A model generated the notes under the pieces. It had not been told where the DNA came from, made no database searches, and saw only the letters and a list, made by a program, of their open reading frames with translations. A stretch of 64,000 nucleotides of DNA from Mugil cephalus (Eukaryota; Chordata; Actinopteri; Mugiliformes; Mugilidae), in assembly GCF_022458985.1 (NCBI RefSeq), contig NC_061774.1, positions 11,274,616 to 11,338,615 on the forward strand, read 5' to 3'. The translations under genes and the position numbers were made by a program. Below are positions 38,101 through 49,200 of this stretch, one piece after another. Every line of letters starts with the position of its first letter. Within the stretch, counting starts at the first letter, position 1.

Positions 38101-40656
38101 AAATTATGCTACTTAATTTTACCAGTTAATTAAGATGCTGGCGTGACCTGTTACGTGGTCATAAACAGAAAGGGAGATGAGAACACCTGAAGATACACCT
38201 GTAACTCTGGGACCCAATAGTATAGCCCTCTTCTTGTTCCTTTTTCTACGTATGTCAGCAAAATCTACTGATCCCAATATACAACATTTTAGAGCATGAC
38301 GAGTGAAGGAAGGAAGCTTTGGGGACGTCAGCTAAGACCTTGTCTGACAGGGCAGCCACATTCTGGCCAGTGAAGTTCAGCACATCAGCGACGCGGAAGA
38401 TGGGACAGAAGGGTTGGTCCTGCGGATGGTAGGTACAGCTCCTGATCTGTTTGGATGTCATCGTGGAGGGAAAGTTCCCTCTGGAAAAGAAGAAATGCCA
38501 CCGTTTTAAAAGAGCAGGCCTTTTGGACACCTTTGCTGCTCTCATTAGTTATTTTTTCAGTTTCCATGTCTGCGCATGTCTGCGTAGTCTGGATCTACCT
38601 GGTGACATCAAAGAGCGGGAAGCGGACGCTGTTTTTGATGAAGATGGTGAAGTTTTTCACGTCCAGCATTGGTTTGCTGTGGAGGACGTTGTCAGAGGAA
38701 AAAGGGAAGAAGAGGAAATCGTCATCGGGTGCACGTTCATGTTGTGCTTCTGTACATGTAAACCTTACATGTCAGGCTTTTCATCCTCGGCCGGGCACCA
38801 TCCTTCGATCTCACACCGACCCTCTGTCTCATTGGAGTCTTTAAGGCAAGCACCTGTTATCACACCTGGAATGTGAAGCAGAAAGAGAAGAGAAATAATG
38901 TATTGAACTGGGGATTCTCAGATCAGGTGAAGGGAAACACTCGCAATTTCTGAAGTGATCTGGATTCATGGGCTGATACAGGGATTAGACTTAATAGTTA
39001 AGAGCTTGTGAAGACACTGGACGAAAACAGATGCAAACACATCTACTGTATATTCTGTTTTTATAACTTCTAAGTGTATGTAAACTTTTGGTGTCAACTG
39101 TATTTGTGTGCACACTGGTCCTACTCACCATGGGCAAGGATGGAGCCATAATGCTTGTGGCAGTCTTCATCTGTATCGCACTTATAGTAATCAGTCTGAA
39201 ACACACAAAAAAATAAATTTTCATTTACTGGACTGTTTCAGTGGTGACACAGCTGTTTGATAAAGATTTTCTCCAAGGGTCAGTCTGTGCTGCTGCTATT
39301 TACAGTGAACATAAATAACAACTCTCCTCCACCACCGTAACACAGCTTTCATTATGATTGTACCATCTTCTCTGTAATTAAAATAGTTTTTTTTTTTTGT
39401 AATTTAAAACCATATCTCACAGGAGGCCATCACAAAAACACATACTGCTGATGTTCCTCGTCTTACACATGCTGCACTAATTCAAGTAGGGCTCTTATAG
39501 ACTGAAGAGAGCTCGATCATCCTTCCCGCACCAAAACCACTGAATTCACGGCACCACTCACTTCATTCGACTCATTATTGCTGTGAGTTATATGTAATTG
39601 TTGCATGGCTTTCTAATGACTTTCTTTCCTGAAACCTCTTATTCTAATCCCCTTGTCGATTTAAATGTCTGCAGGTTTTTATCTCCAACGAACAAGATAG
39701 TTTGCACGTATTCGTCAGAGGGTTTTCTGCATCAGTCTTATTAGTGTGGAGGCAAACATTTTTTCAAAGTCTGCCAGCCTTAGGTCATCATGCAGGGAGG
39801 TCCAGGGCTACACACTCGGTCTCCCTGACGATGTGAGTCAAGAAAAGCTCAAAACTGACAGCGACGAGCCCATGAAATGCAATCAGTGAAACGGGAACTG
39901 ACCGGTAACTAGTGATTTAAATGCATCCTCACCTCTGGACATCGTCCTTGGAACTGATTTCCGGTGATGATCAGTTTGGTTAAGATGCAGAAAACACCTG
40001 CACCCTAAAACATACAGCAGAGCATTTACGGTTTACCACATGATGGAGTAATGGTGGTAAAATGGTGGCCCAGATGCAGTACTTTCACATAAAAACAACA
40101 GGTTCGCACATTAACTGACAGAAACCGCATCACATTCGCAACCAGTTGTATTATCAACTCGCATTCACAGCCTCACACTCTTTAAGAGGCTGTGCCTAAA
40201 GTCTGATAAGGACCTTAGACAAAGTTCAAACACTCAACAATACTCAAAGACAGGACCAAACCGGTCATTGGCTAAAGGTGACTGTCACATCTTGTCGGTC
40301 ACATACCTGAGGGGGGAAGATATAGTCGGCCACGTCCATCACCTGGTCATGATGGTAACCAAAGCCTTTTACTTTGGTCATTACGGACGACTCTATGCCG
40401 GTGTCGATCTCCTGATAAGCTTTCTCGTGAATGAAGACCCAGCTGCAGGATAGCATACAGTTAAATTAATGAATCTCGTTCATGGAACCAAATGAAAGTT
40501 TGGAAAAAAAAACACCACTGACCCGACAAAATACGCGATGATGAGCAGCTGTGCGATCCGGTTGATGATCCCCACAGACCAGCTCTTGACCACCACAGAC
40601 TTGGTGGTCTCGTAGGTGAACAAGTCGGTAACGAAGCCCCACATCCAGGAGCCCAT
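35174..40656 (-). CDS. p2rx3: P2X purinoceptor 3 (ATP-gated cation channel)
   Basis: Twelve coding exons: 40523-40656, 40307-40442, 39933-40004, 39129-39195, 38769-38865, 38599-38676, 38339-38480, 37153-37289, 36966-37059, 35561-35626, 35414-35491 and 35174-35302, giving 409 residues (human P2RX3 397). It is a trimeric plasma-membrane channel opened by extracellular ATP, used in sensory neurons. Seen: cytoplasmic [13 protein letters not shown] with the P2X YxTxK/PKC motif, TM1 around [15 protein letters not shown]-contact lysines in MTKVKG, ten ectodomain cysteines, GYNFRFAKYF (conserved NFR), [10 protein letters not shown]2 [17 protein letters not shown] and the YKAKKFEE trafficking motif. 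The distal tail ends [14 protein letters not shown], like the human DSGAFSIGH. The ATG at 40654-40656 is used; a GTG three codons upstream is not. Exon 7's donor GTCTTA is weak. P2RX2 is the next-best paralogue, but ssrp1 adjacency supports P2RX3. Confidence 0.95.
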
Positions 40657-43105
40657 GGCCGCCACTCAGCCCTATCCTCAGTCTTGAGAGAAAAGTGCAA
40701 CTCCTCTCAGGCCACCACAGGTGCCTTCTTGGAAGTGTGACGGAAAACCGCTGAATTTCTGGAGATCTAATAAAACACTGTGATCCTAATCTTCAAACTG
40801 GCCGCGTCTTTCTTCAGCGTTTCCCGTGTTCATCTGCTTCTTTGCATATTTGACGACCACAGCTCACTGCCTCTCTCCTCTCCCTCACTGTCTTTGTTTC
40901 TTTGGTTCATGACACAAACTGGACCTCCCCTTCCTTCACCCAAAGAGGAAAATATCTCTCACGTCCCTCCCTCTGTCTCTGCCTTTCTTTCTGCACCACA
41001 ATTCCCCCATCTCCCCATGCCTTTTCCTCCCCACCACCTCTGCATCTGCACCCCTGGCTTGAAATGCAAACACACCAATAATGTACACAATTAGTCCAAG
41101 CACCAATCAATATCCGTGCGTCGTTTTGTGTTCTTCCAGTGGTTTGCTAATAATTATCAGTACTTAATTTACACCACAGCGTTGGTAACCCAGAGGGAAT
41201 TCCCACGGCTAGGCCTTTCACTTTTAGCAGCAACGTAATAAAATGTCAGCTTTTATTACATATTTATTGTAATAAAACTCTTTAACAAACGCTACACTAT
41301 GTTGGGTCAGACAGTTTTAGTCAAAGGGCAGCTTTGAGGTTAATATTACTAAAACAAGATCAAGTTGGTTCTCACCGCTTTGTTTTTTAGGCATCACTTT
41401 AAAATTGTTCCCTCAAAAAGAGAAAAGGTCTCTCATTGTACTAATGTGCAGTGATGTCCATGTTTCCTCATGGACATTACTACGCAGATACAGTAGAGAC
41501 AGATGAGAGTAAGATATACCAGAAGGCCTTTACATATAAAGTTTGGATTAGCATACACGTCGTGTCAACAAATAAGACACAAAAGTTGCTGAGGACCACT
41601 TCCTTTTATATATGTTTATTTTTAAACTGTCCCGCTCAGTACTTTTCTCTCTCCCTTCCTGCTGACTTATTTAAATTCTCCTCATCAAATGTTTTGTAAA
41701 GATCTTCTATTCACTTAAAATTAATAAACACATAAATAAATAAAGGTAAAAATGAAGATGATGTTTCACCTACTCACTTATTAAAATTTATGGAGGACCT
41801 CAGGATCTCTCTGAACGAATTAGAAAGCAAAGACCCAGCTTGGCACATTGCCACCGGGTTCAAATGGAAGAATGTCTATTCATCTGTGAACACAGTAAAC
41901 ACCATTTAGTTACATTTTGATACGTGCAGGCAAGCGGAGACATCCAGTCAAGAGATGATGTGAGATGTGAATGTCTGTAGCTGGAATAAAGTCGCTTCAA
42001 TTTCTGGATTTCTGTGTATGAATTATTAAACATGATGCTTGTAGAAGTTGGTATTGTGTAGTTTTTGTTGTAATGTGTTGGGCCCACAATCTGCCTCTTT
42101 ATTTTCATAATCAGGGTCAGGTGCCGCGTTATACAAATATACCGTATGTAAATACCTGAACACGCTGAAAAGATACTAAAGACAGTAAAGATGCTTTAGA
42201 TAACCGAACAGGCTGGACTGGAATTCAAACAGGAAGTGGCTGCGAAAAAGCTCTTGTCTGAGAAAGTCATAACTTAAAATGCGACCACTCAGAGAAACCA
42301 AAATTTAATTTCAAAGTGTAAGTTCCAGATGTCCCCACCTAACGCAATTTTGTCACATTTCTGTACATCAAGCGCGCAAAAAAAGCGTCCGACTCCGTAC
42401 TTACAGACCCCCCCTCGCTCACAAATAGTGAGTCCAAATGCACACTAATGAATTACAAACTGTGGCGTTATTGACAACCGAGCAATAACAGTGGCATACG
42501 ATACGACCAGTTCTCAACACACTCAGCCGCGGCATTACAGCCTTTCACATCAGGAAGATAATGTGATGCAGTGGCAGTGTGTCTGTGTGTGTGTGGGGAT
42601 GCATGTGTAGATGTATGTGCCTAGACAGTATGTCATTTCATAAGTGGGTCCATTATGTCTGTGGCCACTTAATGGTAACCTGATACAGGACGAGGCACAC
42701 ATAATCACGTATGCATGCTCTTGACAATGAACAATCGGGAGCGCAAGCTTTCAGACCTCATGTGATTGTTGCGTTTGTCACAACAGCGTATGATAAGCAT
42801 GGAAGCTGTACATCTGTAAATGTGAGAAAACGTTCGCTAGGATGCCAGCGCTGACGAGGGTGAGTCAGAAGAAGAGGATGGATTTGTTGGAGAAAGAGGA
42901 GACGATTGTAAAAGAGAGCTTTATGTGACAGGAAGTCGTTTATGCGTGGATCACATTTCCACCCAATCTGTCTTGGAATGTCTGAGCGCAAGCAATATCA
43001 AGACCACATGAACGCCACCTCACACACAAATATATATATATTTTTTTGCATTTAAAATTAAGCTATCCAAATAATACACAGGTTCAAATACTAATTTTCT
43101 TAATA
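40657..43105. other. p2rx3 upstream intergenic DNA; no gene seen
   Basis: No recognisable exon. The region just upstream of p2rx3 (40700-41050) is pyrimidine-rich on the + strand. A GT tract lies at about 42578-42594. An ordinary intergenic stretch otherwise. Confidence 0.4.
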
Positions 43106-43109
43106 CTTA

Positions 43110-43360
43110 AAACGCGCAACAGTAGGGGGGGCATGCAACTGCTGTAAACATAATAAATAAATATAAAATATGCATTATACATTGTGCATTACTAAGATTT
43201 GTTGGATTCACATTAATGTGTATTTAAATATATTTTAATTTGTAGGGAAGAATTGAAAAAATATATAAAAAATGTCTAATGAACCAAAAGGTTTTCCGAA
43301 CGCCCTGCAGTACCGCTCTGGAACCCCTAGGGGTCCCAGACCCCTTGTTGAAGACCTATG
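43110..43360 (-). mobile_element. hAT-family relic (5'-like end plus internal part)
   Basis: Its right end CTTGTTGAAGACCTATG, read on the minus strand, is CATAGGTCTTCAAC, exactly the left terminus of the element at 52853. Internal words AATGTCTAATGAACCAAA, CCCTGCAGTA and TTTTAATTTGTAGGG are also shared with that element and with 44662-44911. No target duplication identified at the left side. Confidence 0.65.
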
Positions 43361-43478
43361 TTCTACAGGGAAACATTTAGACCAGGGCAGTCCCACCCCA
43401 TAGCAATGACAGTCCTTGATGGCGGTAGTCATCCCCAGCAGGATGCAGCCTGACACAGACACACACAAAAATTCTAGG

Positions 43479-43765
43479 ACATCTAGCTGCACAGGACAAA
43501 GCTAAAAGCTGGAGTTGGAAATACCACTGGCCTCCAAATTCACTAAATCCTAAACTGATCGAGTATCTGTGGGATGATCCACAGAGCTCCCCCCACCCTC
43601 AACCCAAAGGCCCCCACTAATAACATCCAGACACCACAGGACACCCTCAGAAGGTCCACATCCATTCTCTGACGAGTCACAACTGTTGTAGAAGCACAAG
43701 GGACACCTACACGATATTAGGAAGGTGGTCATAATGTTATGGGGATTGGCCTGATTGGCGCACAC
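43479..43765 (+). pseudogene. Tc1/mariner transposase C-terminal relic
   Basis: The stretch around 43530-43580 reads WPPNS...LIEYLWDD, matching the WPxxSPDLNPIExLWD block of Tc1-type transposases with the glutamate kept but neighbours changed. The following DNA matches the familiar 3' part of these fish elements: ACACCACAGGACACC, GACGAGTCACAACTGTTGTAG and GATATTAGGAAGGTGGTCAT. The rest of the gene is missing and the frame decays. A fragment with the same upstream word (GCTAAAAG-TGGAGTTGGAAATAC) is at 45978-46022. Confidence 0.75.
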
Positions 43766-44653
43766 GTTAAATTGACACTACATGGGAGATGGACCTGAGG
43801 ACTTCGAACCACACAGTCTTTCCATAATCACGAGTCCCGATTTTATTTATAGTTTTGAGTGGAACGTGATCTCAGCTAAAGGATTGATAATGATTCATTC
43901 CCCAAAGAATGAATTAACCTTTGCTTCAGCACTCAAGTCAAAACAAATCGTTTCCATTTACGTGTGCAATATCAACATTTAGGTCAATGACGGCTGAGAG
44001 ACAGTGACTAAGTACTAGATGGTGACAGAAAAAGAACTGACTAGATTCACGGTTCCCAAAAATGAACTCCTGCCGACTCTGAATCCCTGACTCCTTCTCT
44101 AGCACCATTACGAGCCCACGTCTCTGCGTGAATTATCTCAACAACCGTTGGATGAAATTTGGTTCAGACATTTAATTGTCCAGTCCCAGCCTCATCTATA
44201 CGCCGGCAAACATACTCACACATTAAACTAAAAGGGTAACGATCTGAAGAGGTCATTCTCGGGACATCCAGTCAGTGATGCAGCAGGTGGCGCAGGAAGA
44301 GTACCCTATTATCAAAAGCTGTCTAAATGGATGTCAACCTCACATCCGGTGGTTTTTGGCTCTTAAAAACCACATCTGAAACCATCAAGTACTTAGGCCT
44401 CGGCCTCTTGTTGGAAACCACTGTCTCTCAAACTTCCACCAGCGCAGCCGCCCGACGCACACACTCCAAAACCGCCCTGCCTGGTTAAACGATGTGCCAA
44501 CTGCGTGTGTGGAAATGCTGTGGAAATTTCTCGAGTTAAGAGTTAAGACTACGCTAAAAGCTTTTCGTCCGTAACACAATGTAATGGATTCATATCTATG
44601 CTGACTTTAATGGTGAGTGTTAAAATTCATGGTGTAGGCTGGACTTTGGGATA
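43766..44653. other. intergenic; possible repeat fragment at 44128-44200
   Basis: ATTATCTCAACAACCGTTGG...GAAATTTGGTTCAGACAT resembles a repeat frequent in fish genomes, from memory only. Otherwise nothing recognisable. Confidence 0.3.
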
Positions 44654-44919
44654 AAATAAAGCAGGAGTCTTCAACATTGTTCAGGTCAAAGACCCCCAGA
44701 CTGATGGAGACGTTAAGTAGTTACCTACTATATGCGTTCTATACTAAACTTGCCCAGTGCTATTTATACATATACATTATTATCATTTTGCATTCAGTAT
44801 TACAATGTCCCTTATCCCTTTACTAAAATATGTTGGATTCATGTTAATATATATTTAAAGAAATTTTAATTTGTGGGGGAAAATGATAATGATTTGAATT
44901 GAAGACCTGTGAATTAAAG
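44654..44919. mobile_element. short hAT MITE with imperfect 8-bp target duplication
   Basis: Element 44662-44911 (250 bp) starts CAGGAGTCTTCAAC and ends GAAGACCTGTG, inverted versions of each other. The flanks AAATAAAG (44654-44661) and AATTAAAG (44912-44919) agree in seven of eight bases. Internal sequence (ACTGATGGAGA, CTACTATATGCG-TTCTATA, ATTTTGCATTCA-TATTA) matches the reverse of 53460-53610 in the longer element. Confidence 0.75.
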
Positions 44920-45237
44920 GATTATCTTGTTCCCTCAAACATACATGAAAGTGTTGTTCTTAAAACAAGACAGTTTTAGACAGTCAACAGTTTAGTCTAT
45001 GAAACACTGTCTTTGATCAAATGAAGCCCCACAAGGAAACACGCTTAAGTGCCGGGAACCCGTCAGGGTGCGAGCCCCGACCACTGGCAGCTTTTGTGGG
45101 TTCAGCATCTGTCCCTAAGGACATGTCACCACGTGGACAGGAGGAGCTGGGGGTGGACCAGTCACCTCGGCCATTAATGGTTCCTATACGACACTGAGCC
45201 ACGGCGCAACAAACAATTCACTACGACAACGTGAGGA

Positions 45238-45243
45238 TTTATT
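45238..45243 (-). terminator. ssrp1: ssrp1 polyadenylation signal
   Basis: Minus-strand AATAAA about 430 bp past the ssrp1 stop codon; further AATAAA-type words overlap at about 45255-45266. The 3' end is probably near 45220. Confidence 0.5.
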
Positions 45244-45670
45244 GAAAATGGTTCATTTATTTATTTCAGCCTGAAATCATAACATTGCAAAACACAGAAA
45301 CGATTGTTTTTAAAAAGTCTCTCTACACAAGAGGAACGAAATGGCTTTACATCTGCTACCCATCCACATTATTTCACTAGTAACTCCTAGAATCCTCACT
45401 ACTTTGAAACTAAAAGAAAACCTCACATGGTTCAGATGGAAACCCCTTCACGGATTCAAATGGTACACCGGCGTACCGTCGTCTCTCCGAGCTGTCAGGA
45501 GGAAGGTCGCTCAAGTTTTCAGAGTCAGTCACAGGATGTTGGAACTTAACACGTAGAAGAAAAAAAAAAAAAAAACTCTGTCTGCTGATCCGTCCGTCCG
45601 TCAATGTGATATTAACATAGCGAGTATGAGTGCTTGGTCCTTGGTTTGTGTGTATGATCTGAAAAAGTGT

Positions 45671-46168
45671 TTAATCAGATTCTTCTTCTGAGCTGGCAGG
45701 TGTGGACACTGCTTCTTCTTCCTCATCGTCATCTGACTCATGCTATAAAAAAATAAATAAATAAAAGTCGTTAAATGGGAGATCATTTAAAAATTACTAC
45801 CATCACCGAACTAAGAAATGCTAATTTGTATGAAAAACTGCCGACAAATGTTCGACCAGTGGCAACAGTGTGGATCACATTGCATTCATTTAATAGTCAT
45901 CTACTACAGTTATTTTTTTTTAGATGTATAAAGAACTCGTTTAATATAACACATTTCATTGAAGGTAAATTCAACGACATCTAGCTACATAGGACAAGGC
46001 TAAAAGTTGGAGTTGGAAATACTTAATGAATCTACAGATGAATCCACCAGGTCCACATACACTCATCCACATATTAAAATGTCTCTTTAAAGGTCTTTGA
46101 TGTTCAAATGTCCCAGTTAATTTAAGGAATTAAATATCTAATAGGGTGTAAACTATTCTCAAATACAA

Positions 46169-46226
<58 letters not shown>

Positions 46227-49200
46227 TATCAGTCTGGTTCTAGCTGCATATAATAATAAAATAACAGTCACACTTGTTGCTGTCCCTCTTTCCGTCTCTA
46301 GTTCTTACCTGTGGTCTCTTTTATCTCGTGTGCAGTTTCAGTTACCATTCTTCTCCATTTGTCTCTTTCCCCTGCAGCTGTCCCTCTATCAGACCATAGC
46401 AGCTAACGTAAATAAGTCTCTCCTCCTCTTCTTAGCTTGAGTTAATTTTGTTCTCCAGATGCACCCAAGCATAAAACATTAGTTGTTATCCTTAACCAAA
46501 ACTGAATTCTGAGTTTTATTTAAAACTGCAAACACACACCTGCATCCTCCTGCAGAAATGAGTAAAACTATTTTAGTCTCTGTTTTGACTGCAGTGTGTG
46601 GCGACTATAGAGGCTCCTGCTGCGGCCTCTCTGATAATGTCATCCATCATTGTTGGCTTTACCTTCTTCCTCTTGGACTTGCTCTTGTGATCAGAGTCTG
46701 ACGAACTCTCGCTGGTCTCGATGAATTCTCGGCTCTTGAAGCTGTCGTTGCCTCCGGCCCGGTCCCTGTCCTTATCTGCTGCGGCAGACTTCCTCTTCTT
46801 CTCGTCCTTTTTGCCTCCAGATTTCTTACTCTCCCTAATGGGTGGAGGGCGGTGAAGAAACAAAGGTCACATATATTTAAGTCTGTAAAGAAGATATGAA
46901 GCTTCGAGGTCGCGAGTCTTACTTCTTGGAGGTGGAAGTTGATCCTCCGCCGCTCTCTTTGTACTCTTTCTTTGCTTTGTCGTACTGCCTCTTCGCCTCG
47001 CCTGCCTTCACTTCCCACTCCTAAAGGTAAGAGAAGATGATGGGATTAAGGGGGATCCATGACTACAACATCATGAAATACACGGATCAATTAAACATAT
47101 GTGTGTACTGGTTTGTTGAAATGAAACCGGTTTGCATCAAATCTTTATCATCGTTCCTTTGTCGTGTCTGACACTAGAGATCGACCGATGTGGATTTTTT
47201 AGGGCCGATACTTTTTACATGAGCTTTGGCCGATGGCCGACACGAGCTGCTGATTTTTCTATGTCGATACTCGGAGCCAATTCTGCTTTTGTAACAAATG
47301 TTACAAGTCTCAATGTAATCAAAAACATTAACATTTATTAAACTCAAAGAATTTTAGGGCCACCAAAGAAAAGATGTAGATACTGAGGTCAATAAAGAGA
47401 GGTCACACTGCCTGAGAGACATCAGTCTAACCTTTGTCTCTCCTTTTGGACAGAACAGACTCTGCAGACTCCAGTCTAATCCGTCCCACCTTAACAGAGG
47501 CAAATCTGTCAATTACTTTTTCGTGCTTGTCTCTCCTCCTTCTCACCTCCTGAAGTCTGCTTTGGCCTGTGGTCTTTCTCAGACAATTATATTTAGCTTA
47601 CATGAAGTATTAGTCTTACACCTCGGCTTTAACATCAACACATATCCCAACCACAAGCTTAACAGCAGCACAACAGCTCCAAGTTAAACTGTGGACAGTG
47701 GTTGATTGACAACCTGCACTATTTGTCTGCTAAAAAAAAAAAAGTCAGCTAGCAAACTGCAACTGAACAACAACAGTTAAAGTTGGGACTAATGACTGGA
47801 AAGTGTTGGTGTTGAGTGATTAAGTAAATAGATCTTTGCTTGGTATTTTTTTTTTTTTCAAATAATAAAAAAAAAAAGAAAATGCTTTTTTCCAACTCTT
47901 AGGGTGCGTGAAACTATTAATAGTACAAGCATTTTCCAACTTCCAGCTGAACACACTCTGTTAGAGGGGGAGGGGCAATGTATGGGCTGCACGGGTCTAA
48001 AGCGTCTCCAGAACAGCAGCACGGTGCTGTGTAACAAAAATCTTGCCGGTATCAGTGAACGCAACCGCGTATCGGCCGATACCAGTAAAAAAACTAAATA
48101 TCGGTCGATCTTGAGTTAAACGCCTTAAAAAGTGAATTTGCCCTAGTTCTCGTTCTCACCTCCTTCTCGTCTTTGCCCAGCTGCCTCCACATCTCTCCGG
48201 CCTTCTTGGAGATCTCTGTGATGGAGATGCCAGGATTCTCCGATTTGATTCGCTCGCGGCTGGAGTTGAGCCAAAGCATGTAGGCGCTCATCGGCCTCTT
48301 GGGGCCGCCGGTATCCTTCTGCTTCTTCTGCTCACGTTCGAACAAATTGAAGAGAGTTAGCGGGAATATGCGGTCAAGGTTCATACAGCGCGTCTGTTCG
48401 CAGCTGTCGTCTCACCTCTTTCCGTGGCTTCCTTTCTTTTTTCTCCTTCACCACTTTGGCTTTTTTGGGCTTTTTCTTCTTGGCGCTCTCGTCTTCGCTG
48501 TCGTCCCCTTCATCGCTGCTCTCGCTGGCCGAGGCGTTGCTGTCGTACCTGAGTGAATGTGGAGGAAAAACGGAAGCAGGAATAAGGAGAATCAAACTAT
48601 CTGCGTGAAATAAGGCAGAGAGGGAAGTTTTTAAAAATGGTTAATGCCAATAAAATGTTATTGGAACGTCACTTACTCTTCTGTAATGTCATCATCCTCC
48701 TCCCCAGGGTTGAAAGACTCATCTGAGGAGCGACAGTTACACACAATCAGACCTACTGAACTTGACAAACTCTCTTCTTCTGCCACACTGAGACCATTAC
48801 TCACCACTTTCGCCGTCCGATTCGTCGCTGTCGTTGCCTTCCTCCCTGATCTTGCCCTCGGCCTTCATCCTCTCCAAGTAGGCGTCGTGCTGGTCGTCAT
48901 CCGAGTCGCTGTACTCGTCGATCTTACCCTTCATGCCCTGGAAACACACTGCATGGTCAAGAAAACAGCCTGCCACCACCCACGACGCAGCAGCCCGCAG
49001 ATTAGTCTCCCTCATGTCAGAAAACGCCATCTTAAAAGAGTCCCAATTCTCTGATCCGGAAACAATAAAGAATTTAAATAATGTATTGATTATTATAAGC
49101 AGCTGAAGTTGATTAAAGGTCTGAAACAACCATTCACGGAGAATAGAGACCAGAAAATGGTTTAATGTTTTTTTCATTTTCCTAAAATTTTGTGTTGAAA

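Noticed and set aside
40657-40665. Longer p2rx3 N-terminus starting three codons upstream
   Set aside because: It would need a GTG start; the ATG at 40654-40656 gives a normal P2X N-terminus.
46573-46863. Separate 96-codon basic/acidic gene
   Set aside because: It is ssrp1 coding exon 16 read through both splice sites.
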